From Fodinibius salipaludis (GTDB lineage: Bacteria; Bacteroidota; Rhodothermia; Balneolales; Balneolaceae): DNA of 64,000 nucleotides. Below the pieces are notes generated by a model. The model did not search any database, was not told the origin of the DNA, and saw nothing but the letters and a program-made list of their open reading frames with translations. A program made the position numbers and the translations under genes. The stretch spans positions 62,001-126,000 of the forward strand of contig NZ_NSKE01000001.1 of the NCBI RefSeq assembly GCF_002287075.1. The letters are read 5' to 3'. Shown here one piece after another: positions 47,042 through 56,166 of this stretch; within the stretch, counting starts at the first letter, position 1; each line of letters starts with the position of its first letter.

Positions 47042-47707
47042 TTAGTCGATAGCAGTTTGTTGTATGAATTCTTCTTCGGGCAGCTTTACCGCGGTAAGTT
47101 GTCCATATCCCATTCTATCAAAAACACAGCCGGTATCTATTCCAATCATATTCTCTTTCTGGATTGGTTTGGAGCTGGGGGTATGTCCAAATACCACCGT
47201 TTTTTCCCATGGAGTTTCAAAAGCATTTAGATGGGAGCGCTCCCACAAAAATTCCTGAACTTCATTTTCATCTTCTATACTCGCTGCAATTGTCTTTGCA
47301 GGCGACAATCCGGCATGGACAAAAAAGTAGTCTTCCGTATCGTAGTACAGACGCGTATTTTCGTAGAATTCTTTGTGGCTGTCAGGTAATTTAACCTCTT
47401 CCCCTTCAGACCCATACGATGCTATGGTTGTCCTGCCTCCATTCATTAACCACATTTCTTTTTTATGGTTGTGAAAAGCATCCAATAACATCTGCTCATG
47501 ATTGCCCCGCAAGAAAACACAATCAACCTTTTCTTTAAAATCCAATAGGTAATCTACGACTTGTTTAGATCCGGGTCCCCGATCGATATAATCCCCAACA
47601 AAAATAAATTTTCGATCGTAATAGGGCTTTATTTTTTCCAGGAGTGCTTTCATAGACTGGAAACAGCCGTGGATATCACCAATCGCTATATATTTCTGCT
47701 CACTCAA
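47042..47707 (-). CDS. PPP-type serine/threonine or bis-nucleoside phosphatase
   Basis: A 221-residue metallophosphoesterase of the PPP superfamily. The three signature motifs are intact: GDIHGC near residue 8, GDYIDRGPGSKQ near 39 and LRGNHEQML near 65. HAGLSP and FGHTPS supply the later metal ligands. The size fits bacterial PrpA/PrpB-like protein phosphatases and ApaH-like enzymes, which cannot be separated by eye. It starts 11 bases after the nusB stop in the same direction and so is likely cotranscribed with it. A soluble cytosolic location is expected. Confidence 0.9.
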   Translation of the reverse strand: MSEQKYIAIGDIHGCFQSMKALLEKIKPYYDRKFIFVGDYIDRGPGSKQVVDYLLDFKEKVDCVFLRGNHEQMLLDAFHNHKKEMWLMNGGRTTIASYGSEGEEVKLPDSHKEFYENTRLYYDTEDYFFVHAGLSPAKTIAASIEDENEVQEFLWERSHLNAFETPWEKTVVFGHTPSSKPIQKENMIGIDTGCVFDRMGYGQLTAVKLPEEEFIQQTAID

Positions 47708-47718
47708 GATAATAGATC

Positions 47719-48183
47719 CTATGATTTAAAAGAGGATTCAATAAGTCCACGTCCCTTTTTATTTATCCGGTCATCATTATTGAGTTGTTCACGAGCAGAA
47801 TCTAAAATGCCGTTGATAAAGTTTCCTGACTTCTTCGTTGAGTACTTTTTAGCGATCTCAATAGCCTCGTTAATAGATACCTTAGTGGGAATCTGCTCGT
47901 AATATAGAAATTCAGCAATAGCTATACGCAGCAACAATCGATCGATTGCATTGAGCCGGCCCAATCGCCAATTATTCAAATGCGCTTGGATAATATCATC
48001 TATCTCATCTTGGTTATTAACAATTTTTAGAAACAGTCGCTCGGCAAATTTAAAAATATCGGAATCATTCGATAGCTTCGGCTTTATCACCGAGTTAATG
48101 ATATCCTCCCACTTTCCTTTGCCAATTTCATTGGCGTAAAGGGCCTGTAAAACTACTTCTCGTCCTTCTCTGCGTTGTGCCAT
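47719..48183 (-). CDS. nusB: Transcription antitermination factor NusB
   Basis: A 154-residue all-helical RNA-binding protein that helps antiterminate rRNA transcription with NusE (S10). The family opening RREGREVVLQALYANEIG and the C-terminal motif LRIAIAEFLYYEQIPTKVSI, then NEAIEIAKKYSTKKSGNFIN, are conserved. Length is normal. It lies directly downstream of tRNA-Val on the same strand and is separated from it by a terminator hairpin. The following phosphatase gene is 11 bases away. Confidence 0.94.
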   Translation of the reverse strand: MAQRREGREVVLQALYANEIGKGKWEDIINSVIKPKLSNDSDIFKFAERLFLKIVNNQDEIDDIIQAHLNNWRLGRLNAIDRLLLRIAIAEFLYYEQIPTKVSINEAIEIAKKYSTKKSGNFINGILDSAREQLNNDDRINKKGRGLIESSFKS

Positions 48184-48217
48184 TTCTTGCTGTCACCGTT
48201 TTATCCGTCAAAATGAA

Positions 48218-48251
48218 AAAGCCTGTCATACCCTATTGGGCAACAGGCTTT
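48218..48251 (-). terminator. Rho-independent terminator after tRNA-Val
   Basis: On the minus strand a 9-bp stem (AAAGCCTGT/ACAGGCTTT, with an inner CCC/GGG pairing) is followed by TTTTTCATTTT. It starts 10 bases past the tRNA 3' end and ends about 35 bases before the nusB start. Confidence 0.85.
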
Positions 48252-48260
48252 AGCTGTATG

Positions 48261-48335
48261 TGGGTGCTACTGGATTCGAACCAGTGACCTCTACCGTGTC
48301 GGGGTAGCGCTCTAAACCAACTGAGCTAAGCACCC
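48261..48335 (-). tRNA. tRNA-Val (GAC)
   Basis: A 75-base cloverleaf: acceptor GGGTGCT pairs with AGCACCC, D-stem GCTC/GAGC, anticodon stem CTACC/GGTAG, T-stem ACTGG/CCAGT with TTCGAAT loop, and discriminator A. The variable loop is 5 bases. The anticodon loop reads CCGACAC, giving anticodon GAC (valine). Position 33 is C rather than the near-universal U. The 3' CCA is not encoded and must be added after transcription. Confidence 0.92.
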
Positions 48336-48622
48336 AAAATTAATGGGCATTACATCAATTCAAGAGCGCTAAATATACGCATCTTTTACCTTTCATGACA
48401 ACCCTTATTTATTGATAAAATGCACTGCTTTCTTTGCATCAGAATACATTCGAATTAAAACTAATTCAAAATATCACTATCAAGTATACAAGCCTGAAAA
48501 AGAAGTTGGTCATAATTAATCTCACTGAATTCGAGGCAATGGTAAATGATTCAAACTCTTAGATAAAAAAATGTATGTTACATAGTTACAATCAATCTTC
48601 TGCTTAACATAGATACATTTAT

Positions 48623-49540
48623 ATGACTGTAAAGAATGAATTAGGCCTTTTAACAACTGTAATTGTGTTGATCTTTTTTACTTCTGCTTGCCACATGGGC
48701 GATTCTTCACATATGAGTCAATCCCACCAGCAACAAATGCAATCTACCTTTGACTCATTACAGGAATCCCATAAAACAATGCTAAAAACATATAAACAGG
48801 ATTCCGCCTCCCTGCCGAATGAGATGGATACGCTCTATTCTCAAATGAGAAGAATGCACCGGGAGATGGAGAAAAATCATCGTCACATGATGAACATTCA
48901 AAAACAGCAGTCTATGCATCAAGATGATGAAAGAGGAATGATGGGGAGCAAAATGCGGATGCAGATACAAAATAAAATGAGCGGTGAATGGTACAATCAG
49001 ATGATGGGAATGCATCAGCAGATTGGTCTTATGCATCAAGATATGGGACACAGCGACCTGGCCGAAAAACACAAACAGTTAGCAGAACGGTTCAAAGAAA
49101 TTTCCGGAATGGTTCCTGAATCTGATGGAGAAAATAATCAACCAAAAAACGAAGAAGCCGATCCCAACTTATTAAATGGAGCTAATTTATATACCACAAA
49201 TTGTGCCTCATGTCACGGCCAAGATGCTCAAGGCATAGGCAATACCTTTCCTCCCCTTGTGAATACAAAATGGGTGACCGGTAAAAAATCGATCCCTGTG
49301 CGAATTATCAGAGATGGCTTGCAAGGTTCCATTGAAGTTAATAGAAAAAGATATGAGGGACATATGCCTGCTTTTAAAGCACGTTTGAGTATTGCCGAAA
49401 TAGCAGCTATTGTAAATTATCTGAGAGAAAAAAGTGAAGGCGACAACGCTAAAATTACACAGGATGATGTTATTGAAATTGCTAATACCTACAGCAATCG
49501 CAATACACCATGGCAGCCCAAAGAACTATTAGGTGAATAG
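48623..49540 (+). CDS. Met/His-rich c-type cytochrome lipoprotein
   Basis: A 305-residue lipoprotein (lipobox TSAC, Cys23). Residues about 25-170 form a helical region very rich in Met, His and Gln, with repeats such as MMGMHQQIGLMHQDMGH, which could bind copper or another soft metal. A mono-heme cytochrome c domain follows (about 180-275): heme site C194-ASC-H198, with the distal methionine probably in GHMPAFK. This resembles the cytochrome modules joined to copper or terminal-oxidase proteins, and a periplasmic electron-transfer role is likely. It is preceded by a 287-base AT-rich gap that should contain its promoter. Confidence 0.85.
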   Translation: MTVKNELGLLTTVIVLIFFTSACHMGDSSHMSQSHQQQMQSTFDSLQESHKTMLKTYKQDSASLPNEMDTLYSQMRRMHREMEKNHRHMMNIQKQQSMHQDDERGMMGSKMRMQIQNKMSGEWYNQMMGMHQQIGLMHQDMGHSDLAEKHKQLAERFKEISGMVPESDGENNQPKNEEADPNLLNGANLYTTNCASCHGQDAQGIGNTFPPLVNTKWVTGKKSIPVRIIRDGLQGSIEVNRKRYEGHMPAFKARLSIAEIAAIVNYLREKSEGDNAKITQDDVIEIANTYSNRNTPWQPKELLGE

Positions 49541-49614
49541 CTGAAAATTTATTTCATTTAAATGGTTCAAAAAGGAAAGCCGCACCTTTCACAGTGCGAC
49601 TCTCGTTAGGGATT

Positions 49615-49639
49615 CACAATAGTTGGTTAGACTATTGTG
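49615..49639. terminator. Hairpin between convergent cytochrome and efflux genes
   Basis: CACAATAGT and ACTATTGTG form a perfect 9-bp stem around a 7-base loop. It is 75 bases past the cytochrome stop and 35 bases past the outer-membrane-factor stop. T-tracts are weak on both sides. Confidence 0.55.
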
Positions 49640-49673
49640 CTTTAGGTTATAAGATAAAAAAAACACTTTGGGT

Positions 49674-51152
49674 TTAATTTTCTTCACTTTGTTGGATGGT
49701 GGATTTATTCCATCCACCGCCCAGAGCACGATAGAGATCTACCCCGGCTGTTAATTGCTGAAGCTTGTTGTTGATGTCGGATAACTGAGCCGACAGATAG
49801 TTCTGTTGGGCCGTCAACACTTCGGTGTAATTTGCTTCTCCGTATTGCAATAGCTCCCGAGAATATTCTACAGCATTTTGTAGTGCTTCAAGTTGTTTAC
49901 GACTCAACTCTCTCTTCTCTTCCGCGTTATTAAACGAGCTTAACGCATTTGATACTTCGCTGCTGGCATTTATGATTGTGCTGCGAAGTTCCAGTTTTGC
50001 CTGTTCTTGTCGTGCCTTACTTCGTTTTAGTTGGGCTTTATTCTGTCCCCTGTTAAAAATTGGCTGCGTAACACCCGCAATCAAATTGTAAAACACCGAA
50101 CCCGGTTGAAAAAGGTCATCCGTTTGCAGACTCTGGTATCCACCTTCGGCCGTGAGTCGAAACGAAGGATAAAATTGTGCACGTGCATTATTTGTCAGTT
50201 CAAAAGCAGAACGAAACGAATGCTCGGCAGCAATAATATCGGGACGGTTTCTCAGTAATTGCGCCGGTACTCCAGTTGCAAGTGAATCTATTGGTGACTG
50301 CTCTTCCAAGCTGCTTCGATCAATACTCCCGGGTGACCGACCAAGCAAAATACTAAGGCCGTGTTCTTGTTCAGTAATCTGTTGACGCAATTCCGGGATG
50401 GTCACTTCGGCCGCATACCGATTGGCAATACTCTGCTGTAGTGATACTCCTGTTACCAATCCACTTTCTTTCAAACTTCTAATAGCTTCCACATCCTGCC
50501 GGCGATTTTGGACCGTTTCTTTGGTAATTTCAAGTTGTTTATCAAGAGCCAGCAATCGGTAATAGGAATTTGCCACTTGGGCAATCAATCTCGTTTGTAC
50601 GGCCCTACGAGTCGCTTCTGCCTGCAATAAGGCTGCAAAACTTGCCTGTTTGGCACTTGTCAATTTTCCCCAAACGTCAAGCTCCCAGCTTGAACTCATC
50701 GATACCGAATAGCGCTCACTGGCTGGAATAGATCCGCCACCAATACCACCCAAGCTGCTGGCATTATCGGATTGCTCATTATAAGAGGCATCTGCTCCCA
50801 GTGACAACGAAGGCAACATGCTCATCCGGCCTTGAAAAAAGTCGGCCTCTGCAACACGAATTTGCTGAATTGCACTCTGAAGTTGCAGGTTATTTTCCAG
50901 TGCTTCTTCTATGAGGTTATGCAGTTCAGGGTCTTTAAAAACTTCCTTCCACGGCATATCAGCCAGCGTAGTACTATCCATTTCTACCTGTTCAAAGGGA
51001 TACAGTTCTTCGGTTTGCATTTCGGGCTGCTCATACGATTTTGTGGCTATACACGACGACAGCGAAACCGTAATTGCCAGCGCAGCTATCACTATTGAAT
51101 AATGACGAAAAAACATAGATTCAGTTAAATAATTTTTTATTGCTTTGATCAC
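49674..51152 (-). CDS. RND efflux outer membrane factor (OprM/NodT type)
   Basis: A 492-residue TolC-family lipoprotein. It starts with GTG at 51152, overlapping the permease stop by 4 bases (GTGA), which implies translational coupling. The signal ends in the lipobox LSSC. Two OEP repeats (about 70-260 and 285-480) contain the family motifs WELDVWGKLTSAKQA, the AEHSFRSAFELTNNARAQFY stretch and LDPGSVFYNL-type barrel strands. It should form the trimeric outer-membrane channel for the permease and adaptor encoded upstream. Its probable exports include hydrophobic antibiotics, dyes, or bile-like detergents. Confidence 0.92.
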   Translation of the reverse strand: MIKAIKNYLTESMFFRHYSIVIAALAITVSLSSCIATKSYEQPEMQTEELYPFEQVEMDSTTLADMPWKEVFKDPELHNLIEEALENNLQLQSAIQQIRVAEADFFQGRMSMLPSLSLGADASYNEQSDNASSLGGIGGGSIPASERYSVSMSSSWELDVWGKLTSAKQASFAALLQAEATRRAVQTRLIAQVANSYYRLLALDKQLEITKETVQNRRQDVEAIRSLKESGLVTGVSLQQSIANRYAAEVTIPELRQQITEQEHGLSILLGRSPGSIDRSSLEEQSPIDSLATGVPAQLLRNRPDIIAAEHSFRSAFELTNNARAQFYPSFRLTAEGGYQSLQTDDLFQPGSVFYNLIAGVTQPIFNRGQNKAQLKRSKARQEQAKLELRSTIINASSEVSNALSSFNNAEEKRELSRKQLEALQNAVEYSRELLQYGEANYTEVLTAQQNYLSAQLSDINNKLQQLTAGVDLYRALGGGWNKSTIQQSEEN

Positions 51153-54100
51153 GGCTTTAGAATTTTTTCTCTGCGCTCTTTAACAACTTCCGGTGGACCT
51201 GAAATTTTCTCCTGAAGTTTCTGAAAGATGATGAACAGTACTGGAATCACCAGCAAGCCAATGAAGGTTCCGATAAACATTCCACCCGCTGTACCAATAC
51301 CAATGGATTGATTAGCGTTGGCATTAATTCCTGTTGCTAATGCCAGTGGAAGCAGTCCGGCGATAAAGGCAAAAGAAGTCATCAAAATGGGACGAAGTCG
51401 TGCCTCAGCCCCGTCAATGGCAGCTTTTACAATACTCAACCCTTCTTCGCGACGACGTTGCAAACCAAACTCTACCACCAGAATAGCGTTCTTGGCCAAC
51501 AATCCCATTAACATAATGGCCGATATCTGTAAATAAATATTATTGGCCACGCCAAAAATATTGGCAAAGATAAATGATCCCATTAAACCAATCGGCAGCG
51601 GTAAAATGACCGCCCAGGGAATCAGGTAACTTTCGTATTGGGCACTCAACAAGAAGTAGACAAACAGCAGGCAGAGTCCAAAAACGACGATTTCTTGTCC
51701 ACTCGACTGACTTTCTTCTCGCGTCAAGCCGGAATAGGCGTAGCTGTAATCATCAGATATATCTTCCTCAAAAATTTCTTCGATTGCCTGGATAGCATCC
51801 CCCGAACTATAACCCGGATTGGTAGCTCCGGTTACTTCTACGGAATTAAAGAGATTAAATCGAGATACATTTTGCGGACCGTATACGCGCTCAAGATCCA
51901 CAAATGAGTTTAACGGCGCCATCTTTCCATTTTTATTGCGGACCGAAATCTGCTGTAAACTTTCTTCCGAGCCCCGAGCTTCGGCATCCGCCTGCACATA
52001 AACGCGATACAACTTACCAAAACGAGTAAAGTTTGATACATATAATCCACCGTAGTAAGCCTGCATCACACTCATAATCGATTGCACTGAAAAACCAGCT
52101 CGCTGCGCCTTTGCAACATCCACATTTACCATATACTGCGGATAATCAGTTTGGAAATATGAATTGGCATATTGTATTTCCGGACGCTGAAATAGTTTCT
52201 GTTGGACATTTTGGCTTACCTGATCCAACTGCTCCAGCGAACCACTTGCCCGATCCTGAATATTAACGGTAAATCCACTGGTGTTCCCAAAGCCTGAAAT
52301 CACCGGCGGAGCAAAAAAGGCAATATCAGCCTCATTTATGCCTGAAGTTTTTTCCCGGAGTAATGCAATGGCATCGTTAACATCCTTTTCGCGATCATCC
52401 CAATGCTTAAGCTTGCCAACAATAAAACCGTACTGACTCCCGGAACCACTGATAATTCCAAATCCGGAAATTGCCAACCTCGAGTCGATGACCTCAGTAT
52501 CCGCCATAATCTGATCGACCTCGGCCATAACCTCTTTGGTTCGTTCCAGTGATGCCGATGGTGGCAGACTTACATTCGCAAAAAATGTTCCCTGGTCTTC
52601 ATCCGGAACAAAACCAGTTGGCGTTGTTTGAAACAGGACTCCAAAGATCCCAATTGCTGCTACTACCACAGCTACAGCCGCCCAGGCATTGCGGGTAAAA
52701 AAGCCAAGTACCTGCCGATATCGATATTTCCCTACATCAAAGACGCTATTGAAAGCGATGGCAAAACGATCAATATATGACTTGTCTTCTCCGATCTGTT
52801 TTTGTTCGGGCTTAAGAACCAAGGCGCATAAAGCCGGACTCAGGGTCAGTGCATTAACAGCGGATATGATAATGGCCGTGGCCAGGGTAATTCCAAATTG
52901 TTGAAAGAAAACACCCGTAGAACCCGTAATAAAGGTTACGGGAACAAAAATAGCTGCCATCACCAAGGTAATTGAAACAATGGCGCCGGCAATCTCATCC
53001 ATTCCCTCAATGGCGGCCTGCATTCCCGATTCGGCACCCTCCTCGAGTTTGGCGTGAATAATTTCTACCACAATGATGGCATCGTCCACCACAATCCCAA
53101 TGGCCAACACCAGCGCAAAAAGTGTTAATAGGTTTACGCTATATCCAAATAGATTGAGGAAAAAGAACGTACCAATAATTGATACAGGAACTGCTATGGC
53201 CGGTATCAAGGTTGAGCGCCAATCCTGTAAAAACACAAACACGACAATAAATACCAGGATAAAGGCCTCTAAAAAGGTTATAAACAGCTTGTCGATTGAA
53301 GCCGTAAGAAAACTATTGGCATCAAAAACAGTGGTGTATTCAATATCGTCGGGAAAGCTTTGGGATGCCGCTTCAATTTCCGCCTTCACATCTTCGACCA
53401 CTTCCTGAGCATTGGCTCCCGCCGTTTTGGAGACAAACATCCCCACACTGGGTCCGCCGTTGGCCGTACTGTGCACGCTATAGGTTTGGGAACCCAGCTC
53501 TACATCGGCCACATCTTTAAGACGAAGGATCTCCCCGTTTTCCGATCCCTCACGAATGATAATATTCTCGTACTCCGGTGCCGTTGAAAGGCGTCCCTTG
53601 TACTTCATCGTATATTGAAAAGCCTGTCCGCTATTTTCACCAATGGTCCCGGGTGCTGCTACAAAACTCTGATCATTTAACGCTCCAATGACATCTGAGG
53701 GCACCAAGTTATATGACGCCATTTTATCCGGCTTCATCCATATACGCATCGAATAGGTATTGGCCCCAAATGCATCGGCCGTACCCACGCCATTCACTCG
53801 CTGCAGGCGTGGAATCAGGTTGATGCGGGCATAATTCTCTAAAAATGTGCCGTCATGAGTCCCATCGGGACTATACATCGTAAAAATTAACAGCCGGCTC
53901 GTCTGCTCTTTCTGCGTGGTAACTCCCGTCTGCGTCACTTCTTGAGGGAGCAAATTTGAAGCCTGTGAAACCCGGTTTTGTACATTCACAGCAGCAATAT
54001 CAGGATCGGTACCCAGCTCAAAATAAACCTGAATTTGAGCACGTCCGTTGTTACTGGCCGTAGAACTCATGTATGTCATACCTTCAACCCCGTTTATCTG

Positions 54101-54301
54101 CTCCTCGAGTGGAGCAACAACACTATTCAATACCGTTTCAGCATTGGCCCCGGGATAGGTGGCCGATACTTGAATAGTTGGCGGAGCAATTTCGGGATAT
54201 AGAGAAACAGGCAGCGCGTTGTAGCCAAGATATCCCAGAATCACAAGAATGATAGAAATAACCGTAGATAAAACCGGTCGCTGTATAAATCGTTTAATCA
54301 T
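51149..54301 (-). CDS. RND multidrug efflux permease (HAE1/AcrB family)
   Basis: A 1050-residue inner-membrane proton antiporter. Twelve transmembrane helices flank two large periplasmic loops, as in AcrB. N-terminal RPVLSTVISIILVILG, then YPGANAET and the IGIVVDDAIIVVE motif with the paired Asp of helix 4 used for proton translocation, are present. The N-terminal repeat shows FVPVTFITG-type residues, and the C-terminal half has LMGLLAKNAILVVEFG. Length is normal. It lies 44 bases downstream of the adaptor and overlaps the outer membrane factor gene. The drug profile cannot be read from sequence. Confidence 0.95.
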   Translation of the reverse strand: MIKRFIQRPVLSTVISIILVILGYLGYNALPVSLYPEIAPPTIQVSATYPGANAETVLNSVVAPLEEQINGVEGMTYMSSTASNNGRAQIQVYFELGTDPDIAAVNVQNRVSQASNLLPQEVTQTGVTTQKEQTSRLLIFTMYSPDGTHDGTFLENYARINLIPRLQRVNGVGTADAFGANTYSMRIWMKPDKMASYNLVPSDVIGALNDQSFVAAPGTIGENSGQAFQYTMKYKGRLSTAPEYENIIIREGSENGEILRLKDVADVELGSQTYSVHSTANGGPSVGMFVSKTAGANAQEVVEDVKAEIEAASQSFPDDIEYTTVFDANSFLTASIDKLFITFLEAFILVFIVVFVFLQDWRSTLIPAIAVPVSIIGTFFFLNLFGYSVNLLTLFALVLAIGIVVDDAIIVVEIIHAKLEEGAESGMQAAIEGMDEIAGAIVSITLVMAAIFVPVTFITGSTGVFFQQFGITLATAIIISAVNALTLSPALCALVLKPEQKQIGEDKSYIDRFAIAFNSVFDVGKYRYRQVLGFFTRNAWAAVAVVVAAIGIFGVLFQTTPTGFVPDEDQGTFFANVSLPPSASLERTKEVMAEVDQIMADTEVIDSRLAISGFGIISGSGSQYGFIVGKLKHWDDREKDVNDAIALLREKTSGINEADIAFFAPPVISGFGNTSGFTVNIQDRASGSLEQLDQVSQNVQQKLFQRPEIQYANSYFQTDYPQYMVNVDVAKAQRAGFSVQSIMSVMQAYYGGLYVSNFTRFGKLYRVYVQADAEARGSEESLQQISVRNKNGKMAPLNSFVDLERVYGPQNVSRFNLFNSVEVTGATNPGYSSGDAIQAIEEIFEEDISDDYSYAYSGLTREESQSSGQEIVVFGLCLLFVYFLLSAQYESYLIPWAVILPLPIGLMGSFIFANIFGVANNIYLQISAIMLMGLLAKNAILVVEFGLQRRREEGLSIVKAAIDGAEARLRPILMTSFAFIAGLLPLALATGINANANQSIGIGTAGGMFIGTFIGLLVIPVLFIIFQKLQEKISGPPEVVKERREKILKP

Positions 54302-54345
54302 TATATCTCAATTCTAAACTAACAATACTTTAATTTCGTAAGCGA

Positions 54346-55533
54346 TTACTCAGACTCCGTAAGGGATTGATACAAGCTGTCTGCATCGACGGTATTTGGC
54401 TTAATCTTAGTACCATCATCTAATTGACCGATTCCAGAACTAACAATACGTGCACCTTCTGCTATCCCCTCATTAACGACAAACAGCTGCTTGGTATCAA
54501 CGGGTAAAAATGAGACTTCTCTACTTTCCACCGTATTGCTATCCGTCACAACGTACGCAAATCGCTTATTTTGAATTTCGTAGGTGGCTTTCTTTGGGAT
54601 GACAAGAGCCGCATCTTGGTTAAAAGGGATTTCCACATTTCCCGATCCGCCGCTTCGCAGAATTTCCTGAGGATTTGGGAAAGTAGCCCGAAAAGAAGCT
54701 GATCCCGTTTCTTTGTCTATTAATCCGCTGGCCAGTTTAAGCGTACCTTGGTGCTCATATCTACTATTATCGGCAAGCAGCAGATTAACCTGCGGCATTT
54801 CTGCTACTCGCTGCTGAATGGTTTGATCTTCTCCATCACTGGATACCGTTCGTGCCATCTCTAACAGCTCGCGTTCGCTCATAGAAAAATAGGCATACAC
54901 TTCAGAGATATCAGAAACAACAGTCATCGGCTGTGATATAGAGCTATTTACCAAACTCCCGATCCGGTATGGGATAGTTCCAATAATTCCGGTAACAGGG
55001 CTTTTAACCTCGGTATAGCCCAAGTTAACCTGCGCATTTTTCAGCCGGGATTCGGCTTGAGCCAACGCCGCCTGATTCGACTCCAATTCATTCTTGGCCG
55101 ATTGAAGCTGATATTGACTCACAATCTCTTTATCAACAAGGCTTTGCTGACGCTCAACCTCATCTTCAGCGGTACTTACGCGGGCTTTTGCCGCTTGAAT
55201 ATCAGCTTTTGCCGACCGTACCTCCTGCTGATACTCCACATTATTAAGCGTAAACAGCACCTGATCTTTGGATACCCAATCGCCTTCATCTACATGCATC
55301 TCGATAATATATCCAGGTACCCGGGGACGAATTTCTACGGTTTGTTTCCCTTCCAGCGTAGCAGGATAACTACTTGTCAACTCAATACTTCGCGGTTGTA
55401 GCTCAAGAACAGGATACTCTTCAACCTGCTGTTGTCCCTGCTGCTGATTCGCATCCCCGCATGATAAGATAAAAAATGGCAGTACTGCTATGATAAATAA
55501 ATAGGTAATCCCCGAACTGTACGACTTGTTCAT
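54346..55533 (-). CDS. RND efflux periplasmic adaptor (MFP)
   Basis: A 395-residue lipoprotein adaptor that bridges the permease and outer membrane factor. The ATG at 55533 (MNKSYSSG) was chosen because it leads directly into a lipoprotein signal with lipobox ILSC; the frame could begin at ATG 55584, which would overlap the 19-bp palindrome. Biotinyl-lipoyl-like motifs (PGYIIEMHVDEGDWVSKDQV) flank an alpha-helical hairpin of about 80 residues (about 95-175), followed by the beta-barrel part (SPVTGIIGTIPYRIGSLV). It is preceded by an inverted repeat likely to be a MarR operator. Confidence 0.92.
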   Translation of the reverse strand: MNKSYSSGITYLFIIAVLPFFILSCGDANQQQGQQQVEEYPVLELQPRSIELTSSYPATLEGKQTVEIRPRVPGYIIEMHVDEGDWVSKDQVLFTLNNVEYQQEVRSAKADIQAAKARVSTAEDEVERQQSLVDKEIVSQYQLQSAKNELESNQAALAQAESRLKNAQVNLGYTEVKSPVTGIIGTIPYRIGSLVNSSISQPMTVVSDISEVYAYFSMSERELLEMARTVSSDGEDQTIQQRVAEMPQVNLLLADNSRYEHQGTLKLASGLIDKETGSASFRATFPNPQEILRSGGSGNVEIPFNQDAALVIPKKATYEIQNKRFAYVVTDSNTVESREVSFLPVDTKQLFVVNEGIAEGARIVSSGIGQLDDGTKIKPNTVDADSLYQSLTESE

Positions 55534-55571
55534 TCTACTGTTACTAATTACAATTGATAATTCACACCCTT

Positions 55572-55590
55572 TAGTTGATAACATCAACTA
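55572..55590. promoter_or_regulatory. MarR-type operator, copy 2
   Basis: TAGTTGATAACATCAACTA is an exact 8-bp dyad with a 3-base centre. It overlaps the regulator's stop codon and lies 39 bases upstream of the adaptor ATG. It has the same length and outer half-sites as the copy at 56081-56099. Confidence 0.7.
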
Positions 55591-56034
55591 TTGATTACTT
55601 AAAAATTGATACATCTTTGCCAACGCATCTTCAAACTCTTTCGTTTCGATATTTTCAACTTCGGCGTTGATTTCCTTATCAAGCTGTTGATCTACAGCCC
55701 TTGCCTTTTCCAAGGTTTTCATACCGGGCTTGGTTATAAGCAATATTTTTTGGCGCTTATCAGACTCATCTTGTACCCGAGTCACGAAATGATTCTCTTC
55801 CAGACCATCAATATGCCGAAGTACTGCTGATTTATCTCTATCAACTATTTCTGCCAATTCTTGTAAAATAAGACCATCCTCATTATCCAAAATATTGAGA
55901 ATAAAAAACTGCTCGACAGTCAAATCAATATCTTCTTCCACAAATCGTTTTTTTAAGCTCCGGATAATTTCTTTGACTACGTATGCCATCCGGCATCCCG
56001 TAGTTTCACAGTACAATTTCTGATGTAAATTCAT
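55588..56034 (-). CDS. MarR family transcriptional regulator
   Basis: A 148-residue winged-helix repressor, started at ATG 56034 (MNLHQKLY), which has AAGGAAA about 9 bases upstream; a longer frame begins at a TTG. The DNA-binding region is LQELAEIVDRDKSAVLRHID, then the wing GLEENHFVTRVQDESDKRQK. N- and C-terminal helices form the dimer. It lies at the head of the efflux operon and has 19-bp palindromes both upstream of itself and before the adaptor gene, so autoregulation and control of the pump are likely. The ligand is unknown. Confidence 0.92.
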   Translation of the reverse strand: MNLHQKLYCETTGCRMAYVVKEIIRSLKKRFVEEDIDLTVEQFFILNILDNEDGLILQELAEIVDRDKSAVLRHIDGLEENHFVTRVQDESDKRQKILLITKPGMKTLEKARAVDQQLDKEINAEVENIETKEFEDALAKMYQFLSNQ

Positions 56035-56080
56035 AGAAATATTTCCTTTTGAATATAAGATTGGCAAAGATAATAAAAAT

Positions 56081-56099
56081 TAGTTGTTGAGGTCAACTA
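56081..56099. promoter_or_regulatory. MarR-type operator, copy 1
   Basis: TAGTTGTTGAGGTCAACTA has exact 6-bp outer dyads (TAGTTG/CAACTA) and lies 47 bases upstream of the MarR start. It agrees with the copy at 55572-55590 in 15 of 19 positions. Confidence 0.7.
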
Positions 56100-56115
56100 T
56101 TTATTATTAAAACAA

Positions 56116-56139
56116 AAGGCCCAGTTAGTTCTGGGCCTT
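56116..56139 (-). terminator. Rho-independent terminator of the gal operon
   Basis: On the minus strand the 9-bp stem AAGGCCCAG/CTGGGCCTT with a 6-base loop is followed by TTTTGTTTT. It begins 28 bases past the galT stop and separates the sugar operon from the marR promoter. Confidence 0.92.
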
Positions 56140-56166
56140 CGAAAATATATTATGTATTAATAAGTG

